This document shows positions 44,816 to 53,961 of a stretch of 64,000 nt of DNA, piece after piece (position 1 is the first letter of the stretch; each line of letters begins with the position of its first letter). A program made the position numbers and the translations under genes. The notes under the pieces were generated by a model that did not search any database, had not been told where the DNA came from, and was given only the letters and a program-made list of their open reading frames with translations. This DNA is from Flavobacteriaceae bacterium (GTDB taxonomy: Bacteria > Bacteroidota > Bacteroidia > Flavobacteriales > Flavobacteriaceae): assembly GCA_030726725.1 (NCBI GenBank), contig JANRDC010000021.1:1-64000 (forward strand), given 5' to 3'.

Positions 44816-45171
44816 TGGACAAAAATATTGATCCAGATATTTCTAGATAGCCGAATTATCAGCGGATAGAACACGATGTTCGTGGCAAATATGGCGATAA
44901 ACGCCTGCATCAGGGTGCTGGAAAAAAACACATAGCTGATGATAAATGCGGCGACAGAGAAGGCAATACCCACCCCATAACTCACATACATGGCTCCGTA
45001 AAAAAAGGAGGGTTCTATGCGGTAGACCAATCCGCATTGACCGCATTGGTCGTTCATTTTAAAAAGTCGACCCAAGTGATAGGGGTTTTGGTCCACATAT
45101 ATTTTTTCTTCGTGGCACTGTGGGCAACTTCCTGTTAAAATGCTGTATAGTTTGGTTCCTTTTTTTAACAT
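44782..45171 (-). CDS. DUF983 family membrane protein
   Basis: 129 aa. Two CxxC pairs (GSCPQCHEEK and DQCGQCGLVY) make a zinc-ribbon-like N-terminal part, followed by the FFYGAMYVSYG motif and two membrane helices. Function of the family is unknown. I take the ATG at 45171; a TTG at 45189 would add six residues. A perfect -7 box (TACTTTTG on minus) lies at 45187-45194, which favours the downstream start. Its 3' end overlaps the convergent oxidoreductase gene by 34 nt. Confidence 0.85.
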   Translation of the reverse strand: MLKKGTKLYSILTGSCPQCHEEKIYVDQNPYHLGRLFKMNDQCGQCGLVYRIEPSFFYGAMYVSYGVGIAFSVAAFIISYVFFSSTLMQAFIAIFATNIVFYPLIIRLSRNIWINIFVHYKPELAKKRA

Positions 45172-45236
45172 TTGCAAAACTTTTCCCAAAAGTACGCATT
45201 AACCCTATGTATTGCGTAACCTAGATTACCAAACCC

Positions 45237-47138
45237 ATGCTGAACATTCACAATTTATCTGTTTCTTTTTCCGGCGAATACCTCTTTGAGGAAATCTCCT
45301 TTCGCCTCAATGGAGGAGACCGAGTCGGTTTGATCGGCAAGAACGGTGCGGGCAAATCCACCATGCTTAAACTCCTCTCAGGAGATTTAGCTCCGGATAC
45401 CGGTGTAATCGCCAAGGAAAAAGACTTGACCATCGGCTTTTTGCGCCAGGACATCGATTTTATTCCTGGCCGAACTGTGGTAGAAGAAGCCCAGCAAGCC
45501 TTTGAAGAAATCAAAGTATTGGAAGGTCGTTTGGATGAGATCAACCACCAACTCGCCACCCGTACTGACTACGAGAGCGATGGTTACAGTCAGTTAATCG
45601 ACGATTTAAGCGATGTGACCCACCGCTATGAAATGATCGGGGGGTATAGCTATCAGGGAGAGACAGAACGCATCTTGTTGGGACTTGGATTTAAACGCTC
45701 GGATTTCGACAAGAAAACAGAGACTTTTTCTGGAGGTTGGCGCATGCGTATCGAGCTCGCCAAGCTTTTGCTTCAGTCTAACGATGTGCTTTTGCTCGAT
45801 GAGCCCACCAACCACTTGGATATTGAATCCATCATTTGGTTGGAACAGTTTTTAAACGGTTTCCCTGGTGCTGTGGTCATCGTTTCCCACGATAAAATGT
45901 TTTTGGATCACGTCACCAACCGCAGTATTGAAATTGTGCTGGGACGTATTTACGATTTTAACAAACCCTATTCTCAATACCTTTTGTTGCGCGAAGAGCT
46001 AAAAGAACAGCAGCGGAACGCCCAAAAGAATCAGGAGCGTCAGATCCAACAGACCGAGAAACTTATCGAGAAGTTTCGCGCCAAGGCATCTAAGGCTTCC
46101 ATGGCTCAGTCGCTGATCAAAAAGCTGGACCGCATCGACCGCATTGAGGTAGATGAAGACGACACCTCGGTGATGAAGTTGCGCTTTCCGGTATCCGTTA
46201 CCCCGGGAAAAGTGGTGGTGGAGTTACACGGGTTGAGCAAGTCCTACGGATCAAACCATGTTTTGTCAGGGATTGATCTTTTGATAGAGCGAGACAGCAA
46301 AGTAGCTTTTGTGGGACAGAACGGTCAGGGCAAATCCACCCTAGCTAAACTGATTGTCAATGAAATTCCTTCCGATGGTGGGGTGATTAAATTGGGTCAC
46401 AATGTTCAAATCGGATATTTTGCCCAAAATCAGGCGGAGTATTTGGATCCCAACAAGACCGTGCTGGACACCATGATAGACGCGGCCAATGAGACCAACC
46501 GATCCAAAGTCCGCGATATTTTAGGTTCCTTCCTATTTGGCGGAGATGAGGTGGACAAATTTGTCAAAGTGCTCTCAGGGGGGGAGCGCAATCGACTAGC
46601 CTTGGCTAAACTTTTGCTACAGCCCTTGAATGTTTTGGTGATGGATGAGCCGACCAACCACTTGGATATCAAGTCCAAAAACGTCCTTAAACAGGCGCTC
46701 CAACAGTTTGAAGGCACCTTGCTTTTGGTGTCTCACGACCGGGACTTCTTACAAGGACTCACCCACAAGGTATATGAATTCAAAGACGCTAAGATTCGAG
46801 AATACTTAGGCGATATTCAGTTTTATTTAGACCAAAGGGCCGCTCAAGATTTTAGGGCCATCGAACGTAAAGAACCCGTGGCTTCTACCAAAGTCAAATC
46901 TTCTGCCCCAGTACGGGATGAGAAAAAGGACAAGACTATGCGCAACAAGTTAAGTCAGGTTGAAGCGCGTATCCAAGAGTTGGAGAAAACAATCGCCGCA
47001 CAAGATAAGTTGCTCGCGGAACAGTACGAGAAAACAGCCCAAGACCCTGCGTTTTTTGACCGTTATCAAGCAGCAAAACAAGAGCTAAACACGGTAATGG
47101 CCCAGTGGGAAGAATTGACAGAAGCCTTGGAGGCATAA
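45237..47138 (+). CDS. ABC-F family ATPase (Uup/YheS-like)
   Basis: 633 aa, a soluble protein with two ABC ATPase domains and no membrane segments. Domain 1: Walker A GKNGAGKST, signature FSGGWRMRIELA, Walker B LLLDEPTNHLD. The linker is helical and charged (the ABC-F P-site tRNA interaction motif). Domain 2: GQNGQGKST, LSGGERNRLALA, VMDEPTNHLD. A C-terminal coiled coil (about 550-633) ends it. ABC-F proteins act on the ribosome. This could be a general translation factor; antibiotic resistance cannot be inferred from sequence alone. Confidence 0.94.
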   Translation: MLNIHNLSVSFSGEYLFEEISFRLNGGDRVGLIGKNGAGKSTMLKLLSGDLAPDTGVIAKEKDLTIGFLRQDIDFIPGRTVVEEAQQAFEEIKVLEGRLDEINHQLATRTDYESDGYSQLIDDLSDVTHRYEMIGGYSYQGETERILLGLGFKRSDFDKKTETFSGGWRMRIELAKLLLQSNDVLLLDEPTNHLDIESIIWLEQFLNGFPGAVVIVSHDKMFLDHVTNRSIEIVLGRIYDFNKPYSQYLLLREELKEQQRNAQKNQERQIQQTEKLIEKFRAKASKASMAQSLIKKLDRIDRIEVDEDDTSVMKLRFPVSVTPGKVVVELHGLSKSYGSNHVLSGIDLLIERDSKVAFVGQNGQGKSTLAKLIVNEIPSDGGVIKLGHNVQIGYFAQNQAEYLDPNKTVLDTMIDAANETNRSKVRDILGSFLFGGDEVDKFVKVLSGGERNRLALAKLLLQPLNVLVMDEPTNHLDIKSKNVLKQALQQFEGTLLLVSHDRDFLQGLTHKVYEFKDAKIREYLGDIQFYLDQRAAQDFRAIERKEPVASTKVKSSAPVRDEKKDKTMRNKLSQVEARIQELEKTIAAQDKLLAEQYEKTAQDPAFFDRYQAAKQELNTVMAQWEELTEALEA

Positions 47139-47165
47139 TTTTCTGAGGCTTAAACCTTTTCTCCG

Positions 47166-47199
47166 TATTTTTGTCTAATGTTTTATGGCTTGCCATAAA
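47166..47199 (+). promoter_or_regulatory. RND operon -7 box and palindromic operator candidate
   Basis: TATTTTTG (47166-47173) is a perfect -7 box, though no good -33 box is found. Just downstream, in the expected leader, lies a perfect inverted repeat TTTATGGCTTGCCATAAA (47182-47199, 8-bp arms, 2-nt centre), 12 nt before the ATG of the efflux adaptor. Its placement after the start site suits a repressor; it could also form a small hairpin in the mRNA near the ribosome-binding region. Confidence 0.55.
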
Positions 47200-47211
47200 T
47201 AGCTCATTTCT

Positions 47212-48342
47212 ATGAATATAAACAACACCCGTAAAGTCCTGCTCGCTGTATTGGGACTTGTAGTCATCGCATTGGCCGTATTTTTCTCTGGCGTAATCGC
47301 CAACAGCAAAGTCCCCTATCAACCCAAAAAACAAGACACCACCAAACAGGTGTTGACCCAGGTGGTTCAAAACGGATCAGTGCCTGTCTCGCTTCCGGCC
47401 AATGGTTTATTACAAGCGGTCAACCGCGTTGAATTGACCGCGCGTGTACAAGGAGTTTTGCAGCCGGGCGCTCATTTATTTCGCGCGGGTACTTCCTACA
47501 AGAAAGGGGAGGTGTTGTTAAAAGTAGATGCGTCAGAATACCAAGCAGGTGTATTGGCACAGCGCGCTAATTTTTACAACCTAGTCACTGCTTTGTTGCC
47601 AGATCTTAAGCTCGATTTTCCGAATGCTTATGCAGCATGGTCAAATTATACCGCCCAGTGGTCCATCAATACTTCGACCCCAAAGTTGCCAGATTTTACA
47701 GATGCTGGGGTAAAAAACTACATCACCGGAAGGGGCGTAGTAGCCGCCTACTACGCACTTAAGGCACAGGAACAAAATTTAGATTTTTACACAGTACGCG
47801 CTCCTTTTGATGGAGTGTTGGTCAACGCTCAGGTCACAGAGGGCAGTTTGATCAGACCAGGTCAAGCCGTGGGTACATTTATCGGTGCAGGTGACTACGA
47901 ATTGGCTGTGTCTGTGGCACCAGCCTACGCAGCTCAATTGAAAACGGGGGCCTCTGTAGCACTTCGGGTGTTGGATGGATCTCAGACCTATACCGGAGTA
48001 GTGAAACGCATCAATCAAAGCGTGGATGCCACCACCCAGTCTATACGGGTGTTCATCGGTGTTCGCGATGCATCTTTAGCTGAAGGCGTTTACCTGACAG
48101 CAGATCTTCAGGCCCAATCTATTGAAAACGCTTTTGCTATGGACCGAGGTTTAGTCACCGCTGACCAACAGGTGTTTTCCGTAGTGGATAATCAACTGAA
48201 ATTGATTGAGGTTGAGGTGGTTCATTTTTCAGAGAAACAAGCTGTAGTACGCAACATACCGGAGGGAACCGTAGTGCTGGCAAAACCGCTGGTAGGGGCT
48301 TTTGAAGGAATGCCAGTGCTGCCCACTGCATCAGCTCAATAG
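47212..48342 (+). CDS. RND efflux periplasmic adaptor (membrane fusion protein)
   Basis: 376 aa. An N-terminal membrane anchor (residues 8-27) is followed by a short lipoyl/barrel-sandwich part (VNRVELTARVQGVLQPG and the return strand FYTVRAPFDGVLVNAQVTEGSLIRPGQ), a helical hairpin, and a beta-barrel and membrane-proximal domain. It links the inner-membrane pump to the outer-membrane channel. First gene of a three-gene operon; the pump gene starts 7 nt after its stop. Confidence 0.92.
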   Translation: MNINNTRKVLLAVLGLVVIALAVFFSGVIANSKVPYQPKKQDTTKQVLTQVVQNGSVPVSLPANGLLQAVNRVELTARVQGVLQPGAHLFRAGTSYKKGEVLLKVDASEYQAGVLAQRANFYNLVTALLPDLKLDFPNAYAAWSNYTAQWSINTSTPKLPDFTDAGVKNYITGRGVVAAYYALKAQEQNLDFYTVRAPFDGVLVNAQVTEGSLIRPGQAVGTFIGAGDYELAVSVAPAYAAQLKTGASVALRVLDGSQTYTGVVKRINQSVDATTQSIRVFIGVRDASLAEGVYLTADLQAQSIENAFAMDRGLVTADQQVFSVVDNQLKLIEVEVVHFSEKQAVVRNIPEGTVVLAKPLVGAFEGMPVLPTASAQ

Positions 48343-48349
48343 TGTGCCC

Positions 48350-51300
48350 ATGAAAAAGCTGATCCAATATTTTACGAAGTACCACGTTGCGGTTAATGTG
48401 GTGATTTTTGCCTTTGCCCTTTTTGGGTACCTGGGTTTTAAATCGCTTAAATCTTCCTTTTTTCCCCTTACTGAGTCCCATATTGTCACCATTGCGGTGA
48501 ATTATCCCGGGGCTTCTCCCTTGGAAATTGAAGAGGGCGTGGTCTTGAAGATCGAAGACAACCTGAAAGGACTGCAAGGTGTTGAGCGTGTTACCTCGGT
48601 TTCTCGCGAGAATTCAGGGTCTATTGTGGTCGAGGTTGAAAAAGAGCGCAACATCGACTTTATGCTCCTGGAGGTCAAAAACGCGGTGGACCGTGTCCCG
48701 AGTTTCCCCACCGGTATGGAACCCTTGGTGGTCGCGAAACAAGAGGTGGTTCGCCCCACTATTTCTTTTGGACTTAGCGGAAATATTCCTCTAAAGAATT
48801 TGAAGGATATCGCGCGTCAGATCGAAAATGATCTGAGGGCCATCAAAGGTATTTCTCAAATCAGCGTCAGTGGATTTCCTGCAGAGGAAATTGAAATCGC
48901 GGTTCAAGAAAGTCAACTACTCGCTTATAATTTGAGTTTTGCTGAGGTAGCCCAAGCGGTGGGCAGCAGCAACCTATTGGTGACTGGAGGTCAGCTTAAA
49001 ACAGATGCTGAAGAGTTTTTGATTCGCGCTAACAACAAAAAATACTACGCTGATGAGTTATCTCAGGCAGTGATTAAAACATTTGCCGATGGCCGAATTG
49101 TCTATTTAAAAGACATTGCCACGGTGCGAGATCGCTTTTCAGAAACGCCCAATGCTACGCTGATCAATGGAAATTTGGCCGTAGAAGTTTCTATTTCCAG
49201 TACCAATTCGGAAGATTTATTGTCTACCGCTGAAATTGTCAAACAATACATCGCTGATTTCAACGCATCTCATGATGCCTTGACCTTAACTGTCTTGAGC
49301 GATCAGTCCATCACCTTAAATCAACGCACCGAGCTATTGCTGACCAATGCGTTCCAAGGGATGTTGTTGGTGCTTATTTTTCTATCGCTTTTCCTCAACA
49401 CCCGCTTGGCTTTTTGGGTTGCTTTTGGCTTGCCCATTTCCTTTTTGGGCATGTTTGCCTTAGCTCCGCTGTTTGGGGTGACCATCAATGTATTGTCTCT
49501 TTTTGGGATGATTATTGTCATCGGTATTTTGGTGGATGACGGTATTGTGATTGCAGAAAATATCTACCAAAAGTACGAGGAGGGCAAAAAGCCGATGCAA
49601 GCTGCTCTGGAAGGAACTTTAGAGGTTATTCCTCCCATCGTATCTGCTATTATCACGACCGTATTGGCCTTTTCACTTTTCTTGTTTTTGGATTCACGTA
49701 TCGGTGAGTTTTTTGGCGAAGTCTCCGTGATTGTCATATTGACTTTGTTGGTTTCTCTCTTGGAAGCCTTGTTGATTTTGCCGGCCCACTTGGCCCACTC
49801 CAAAGCACTGCAGCCTTTGGATAAAAATGCAGCAAAAGGTGTAGGTGCTGTCTTTGCCCAATTGCGTTCGGTGAACAAAGTGGGGGATAAGCTGATGGGG
49901 GTGATGCGGGACCAATGGTATGTGCCTTTTTTAACTTTTTCGCTCAGACATCGTTTGTTGGTTTTTTCCCTATTTGTCGCCGCAGTGATATTGACTTTTG
50001 GATCCATTGGTGGCGGGGTAGTCAAGACTGCGTTTTTTCCCAATGTAGCCAGTGATCAGGTGCAAATCACCCTGACCATGCCCAACGGGACCAATGAGCG
50101 CATCACGGATTCGATCATTTCTATGATTGAAGAGCGCGCATGGGAGGCAGATGGTTTGTTGACAGAAGAATATTTAGCGGGCACGGATAAGAAGCTTTTT
50201 GAAAATATCGTCAAGCAGATTGGACCTGGATCTTCTCGTGCTGAGCTAGAAATTAATTTGTTGCCCGGTGAAAACAGACCAGATGCAGTGGTTTCTGAGG
50301 TGGTGACCAAGAAAATTGCAGAATTGGTAGGTCCTGTGATCGGGGTAGAAAGTTTGGTATACGGGTCTGGAGGTAATTTTGGCGGATCTCCAGTGTCTAT
50401 TTCTTTGTTGGGCAACAACATTGCTGAACTCAAGGCAGCCAAGGCTGAGCTCAAGTCAGCTATGCTGGAAAACAGCTCCTTAAAAGATGTGGAGGACAAT
50501 GATCCTGCGGGCATTAAAGAGGTGACTATTCGCCTGAAAGAAAACGCCTATGCCTTGGGCTTAAATTACAGAACCTTGATGGATCAAGTCCGGGGTGGTT
50601 TTTTTGGAGCGCAAGCCCAAAGGTTCCAGAGGGGACAAGATGAGATTCGGGTTTGGGTGAGGTATGAACGACAGGATCGTTCATCGCTGACCAATTTGGA
50701 ACAGATGCGCATCCTGACTCCCTCGGGCGCGCGTGTACCGCTCAGCGAAGTGGCGAGCTACGAAATCGCGCGTGGCGATGTGGCGATCAACCATTTAGAG
50801 GGCAGACGTGAAATCCGACTGAGCGCTGACCTTAAAGATCCCAAAGCAACCACAGCTACCGAAGCGACCGAGATGATTAAATCTGAGGTTTTGCCACAGA
50901 TTTTGGCGAAATACCCTTCAGTAACCCCTTCGTACGAAGGCCAGAACAGGGAGGCGGATAAACTGCTCACTTCATTAAATGCAGCAGGTATTCCCATTTT
51001 GGTGATGATTTATATCACCATCGCTTTTACTTTTAGGAGTATGACCCAGCCGTTGCTGCTGTTTATCATGGTTCCCCTCAGTTTAACCGCAGTGGCTTGG
51101 GGACATTGGATGCATGGTTTTCCCTTAAATGTGCTCTCTATTTTGGGGATCATCGCCTTGATCGGTATCATGGTTAACGACGGATTGGTGTTTATCGGTA
51201 AGTTTAACACCAATTTGAAAACGGGTCTCAAGTTTGAGGAAGCACTTTTAGACGCTGGTAAATCCAGATTTAGGGCTATTTTCTTGACTTCGGCGACCAC

Positions 51301-51568
51301 CATTTCCGGATTGGCCCCCTTGATTTTTGAAAAGAGTCGTCAAGCGCAGTTTCTTAAACCTATGGCGATTTCTATCGCTTATGGGATTGGATATGCCACT
51401 TTGTTGACCCTCATTGTTTTACCCATTTTGTTGTCCTTTAACAACCAGCTTAAAGTCTGGGTATCCTGGTTAAAATCCGGCGATATGCCTTCACAGGAAT
51501 CTGTAGAGCAGGCGATTTTGGAGGAAGCTGAGGAAAAAGAATTAATCGATCCGTCTGATGAAAAATAG
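48350..51568 (+). CDS. RND-family efflux transporter permease (AcrB-like)
   Basis: 1072 aa with the 12-helix RND layout: helix 1 near residues 12-30, two large periplasmic loops, and helix bundles at about 330-530 and 860-1040. The proton-relay aspartate pair is present in helix 4 (GILVDDGIVIAENIY). The second half repeats the pattern (ALIGIMVNDGLVFIGKFN). It would expel drugs or other small compounds using the proton gradient. The true start is the ATG at 48350 (MKKLIQYF); an earlier opening at 48302 lies in the adaptor gene. The tail is acidic (EEAEEKELIDPSDEK). Confidence 0.95.
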   Translation: MKKLIQYFTKYHVAVNVVIFAFALFGYLGFKSLKSSFFPLTESHIVTIAVNYPGASPLEIEEGVVLKIEDNLKGLQGVERVTSVSRENSGSIVVEVEKERNIDFMLLEVKNAVDRVPSFPTGMEPLVVAKQEVVRPTISFGLSGNIPLKNLKDIARQIENDLRAIKGISQISVSGFPAEEIEIAVQESQLLAYNLSFAEVAQAVGSSNLLVTGGQLKTDAEEFLIRANNKKYYADELSQAVIKTFADGRIVYLKDIATVRDRFSETPNATLINGNLAVEVSISSTNSEDLLSTAEIVKQYIADFNASHDALTLTVLSDQSITLNQRTELLLTNAFQGMLLVLIFLSLFLNTRLAFWVAFGLPISFLGMFALAPLFGVTINVLSLFGMIIVIGILVDDGIVIAENIYQKYEEGKKPMQAALEGTLEVIPPIVSAIITTVLAFSLFLFLDSRIGEFFGEVSVIVILTLLVSLLEALLILPAHLAHSKALQPLDKNAAKGVGAVFAQLRSVNKVGDKLMGVMRDQWYVPFLTFSLRHRLLVFSLFVAAVILTFGSIGGGVVKTAFFPNVASDQVQITLTMPNGTNERITDSIISMIEERAWEADGLLTEEYLAGTDKKLFENIVKQIGPGSSRAELEINLLPGENRPDAVVSEVVTKKIAELVGPVIGVESLVYGSGGNFGGSPVSISLLGNNIAELKAAKAELKSAMLENSSLKDVEDNDPAGIKEVTIRLKENAYALGLNYRTLMDQVRGGFFGAQAQRFQRGQDEIRVWVRYERQDRSSLTNLEQMRILTPSGARVPLSEVASYEIARGDVAINHLEGRREIRLSADLKDPKATTATEATEMIKSEVLPQILAKYPSVTPSYEGQNREADKLLTSLNAAGIPILVMIYITIAFTFRSMTQPLLLFIMVPLSLTAVAWGHWMHGFPLNVLSILGIIALIGIMVNDGLVFIGKFNTNLKTGLKFEEALLDAGKSRFRAIFLTSATTISGLAPLIFEKSRQAQFLKPMAISIAYGIGYATLLTLIVLPILLSFNNQLKVWVSWLKSGDMPSQESVEQAILEEAEEKELIDPSDEK

Positions 51569-52907
51569 CCTGCTTTATTTTTTCTGCGCTCTAGGTCTGT
51601 CCACTGTTTTTGCATGGGGCCAGTCTGTGCTTTCTCGCGAAGATGCCCTTGCCCTAGCGCTCGAACACAATTACGGGATATTGATGTCTCGCAATGCCCT
51701 TGAAGTGGCTGATAACAACCGCTCTTTGGCCAATGCTGGTTTTTTACCCAACGTTTCTGTTTCCTCAGGGGCTACCTACAACAATGCCGACACGGATATC
51801 TCTTTTCCAGGTCAGTTCTTGGAAGATGGTTCTCCTCGCCCTGATGTGGCCATCAACGATGCGATTTCCAGAGGGTTTAACGCCCGTTTATCTTTGAACT
51901 ACACCTTGTTTGATGGAGGTGTTCGCTGGTTTAATTACCAAAGGTTGCGCACCCAGTACCAAATCACTGAGTTACAGGTCAGAGAAACCATAGAACAGAC
52001 TGTTCTTCAGTTGTTTGCGGTATATTTTCAAGTGGCCTTTTTGGAGGAAACCCTGGTGAACAGTCAAGAAGCGCTTTCGATCTCCAAAGACCGGGCCGAG
52101 CGTGCTGAAGCTCAATTTGGTTATGGCCAATCCAACAAGCTTGCCGTACTTAACGCCCAAGTGGATGTCACCAACGACAGTATTGCACTTTTGGGGATTC
52201 AACGACAATTGAGTACCGCCCAAAGGGACCTCAACACTTTATTGGGCCGATCAGTCGACCAGACTTTTTCTGTGGATAAGGAGGTAACTTGGGCTGCTCC
52301 AGAATTATTGTCACTCTCCCTAGAGGAAGCTATGCAAAACAATGCTGCTGTGCTTCAGGCCAAGGCTTTGTTGGCCCAGAATGAATACGATGTAAAGATT
52401 GCGCAAGGGGGGTATTTGCCCTCGGTAGGTTTGAACGGTTCTTACGGTTGGAACGAAAATCAAAACCCGCGATCTGCGTTTTTTCCCGGAACCATCAACG
52501 ATAGCTATAGCCTTGGTTTAGGAGCTACCTTGACCTGGAATTTGTTTGATGGTGGTCGCACTGTGGTGCGCGCCAATAACGCCCGTATTGCTTTGGAAAA
52601 CCAACAATTGGCTGAAAAACAGACGCTGCTTCAAATAGAGCGCGATCTGCGCAATGCGCGTCAGAACTATGAGAATGCTTTGGAGATTTATGAATTGCAA
52701 AGTCTTCAAGTATCGACAGCGCAAAATAATTTTGAGCGCACCAAGGCGTTGTATACCCAAGGCAGCATCACCTCTGTCGAATTTCGTCAGGCTCAATTGA
52801 ATTGGACCAACGCTTTGATCCAACGAAGCAGAGCTAAGTATGACGCCAAACTAGCCGAAATGGCTTGGCTCCGATTATCGGGATCTTTGCTGCGCACAGC
52901 TCCCTAA
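51558..52907 (+). CDS. TolC-family outer-membrane efflux channel
   Basis: 449 aa with a signal peptide (cleavage after FAWGQ). Two OEP repeats give the helical tunnel and barrel: ALALALEHNYGILMSRNALEV near the N-terminus and its counterpart EEAMQNNAAVLQAKALLAQNEYDVKIAQGG. Long amphipathic helices (RNARQNYENALEIYELQS) and the strand LNYTLFDGG / TWNLFDGG pair are typical. It overlaps the pump gene by 11 nt, completing the tripartite operon. Confidence 0.94.
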   Translation: MKNSLLYFFCALGLSTVFAWGQSVLSREDALALALEHNYGILMSRNALEVADNNRSLANAGFLPNVSVSSGATYNNADTDISFPGQFLEDGSPRPDVAINDAISRGFNARLSLNYTLFDGGVRWFNYQRLRTQYQITELQVRETIEQTVLQLFAVYFQVAFLEETLVNSQEALSISKDRAERAEAQFGYGQSNKLAVLNAQVDVTNDSIALLGIQRQLSTAQRDLNTLLGRSVDQTFSVDKEVTWAAPELLSLSLEEAMQNNAAVLQAKALLAQNEYDVKIAQGGYLPSVGLNGSYGWNENQNPRSAFFPGTINDSYSLGLGATLTWNLFDGGRTVVRANNARIALENQQLAEKQTLLQIERDLRNARQNYENALEIYELQSLQVSTAQNNFERTKALYTQGSITSVEFRQAQLNWTNALIQRSRAKYDAKLAEMAWLRLSGSLLRTAP

Positions 52908-52967
52908 TTTCTTTTTTGGTTTTGTGTTTCGGGATTTATTTTAACTTTATGCGCATATAGTTTACGC

Positions 52968-53882
52968 GTGTCCCCAGAATACATTCAATCTACTTTTAGC
53001 ACCAAGGATTTAGCCCTGCTCAGCGGGATTAAAGCCCATACCATTCGCATGTGGGAGAAACGCTACCAATTGTTTGCTCCTGACCGAACCCAAACCAACA
53101 TACGAAATTACGACCTCAACGAGCTGAAGAAGCTGCTCAACATAGCTTATCTAGTTCGTCAAGGAGCCCGGATTTCTTCTGTGGCAGAGCTTACAGACCA
53201 ACAGATCCAAAAACAAGTCGAGAAAGAGGTCGCTAAAAAGCAATCAGGAGATTACCACCAAGAGGCGTTGTTGATGGCTACTTTGGGCTATGATGTTGCT
53301 GCTTTTCAAGGTGTGCTGAAAAAACTGCTGCAACAGGATTCTTTTGAACAAGTCTACGGACAGATTTTGTTGCCTTTTATCCAAACGATAGGGATGCTTT
53401 GGCATGCAGGCACCTTGGACCTCACCCATGAGCATTTTGCTACCCAGATGATCCAACGTCAGTTGCTGTTGAATACAGCGGCTTTGGATGCCTTGCCTAA
53501 GCGCACAGACACTCCGTTTTTTGTATTGTTTCTTCCGGATAATGAAATCCACGCTTTGGGCTTGGAACTCGCCCAGTATTTGATCTTAAAACGAGGTATG
53601 GATGTTCTGATGCTCGGTCCCTCAGTTCCTTTGGATGGATTGGTCAAGTTTACTTCCTCCGCCCAAAAAGTGATCTTCCTCTCCTTTTTTACTGTGCGGC
53701 CAGCCGCCCCTGATTTGGAGTTGTATGTCAAGCAAGCCAAAAAACTTTTGTTGGAAAAAAACCCCCACGCGCTTTGGGTATTAGGTGCTAGAGCCAGTGA
53801 AATTCCCGATGCGCTTTGCAGTGCACAACTGTTAAAATTCACTACCATTCCCTCGTTCATCAGAGCTCTTGATGCGCTGTAA
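52968..53882 (+). CDS. MerR-family regulator with cobalamin-binding domain (CarH/LitR-like)
   Basis: 304 aa. The N-terminal MerR DNA-binding domain (FSTKDLALLSGIKAHTIRMWEKRY) is followed by a four-helix bundle with Trp145, Glu155 and His156, exactly the W-x9-EH spacing of the CarH cobalamin cap. A Rossmann-type B12-binding domain carries ExHxxG (Glu193, His195, Gly198), the lower-ligand position. In characterised homologues adenosylcobalamin-bound tetramers repress carotenoid genes in the dark and fall apart in light. The start is a GTG at 52968. It lies immediately upstream of crtI on the same strand, supporting light control of this operon (inferred). Confidence 0.87.
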   Translation: MSPEYIQSTFSTKDLALLSGIKAHTIRMWEKRYQLFAPDRTQTNIRNYDLNELKKLLNIAYLVRQGARISSVAELTDQQIQKQVEKEVAKKQSGDYHQEALLMATLGYDVAAFQGVLKKLLQQDSFEQVYGQILLPFIQTIGMLWHAGTLDLTHEHFATQMIQRQLLLNTAALDALPKRTDTPFFVLFLPDNEIHALGLELAQYLILKRGMDVLMLGPSVPLDGLVKFTSSAQKVIFLSFFTVRPAAPDLELYVKQAKKLLLEKNPHALWVLGARASEIPDALCSAQLLKFTTIPSFIRALDAL

Positions 53883-53883
53883 T

Positions 53884-53919
53884 TTTTGTTTAGTTTTTTT
53901 TAAAAATTATTAAACAAAA
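53884..53919 (+). promoter_or_regulatory. Inverted repeat upstream of crtI, operator candidate
   Basis: Perfect 9-bp arms TTTTGTTTA (53884-53892) and TAAACAAAA (53911-53919) are separated by an A/T-rich 18-nt spacer that is itself nearly symmetric. It lies between the MerR-type regulator and crtI, 42 nt before the crtI ATG. It may bind the adjacent regulator, or may act as a weak hairpin ending the regulator transcript; the sequence cannot decide. A one-mismatch -7-like box, TAATTTCG, lies at 53935-53942. Confidence 0.45.
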
Positions 53920-53961
53920 TTCATCGGTTATCCCTAATTTCGCTATCATTACATATTTGAT

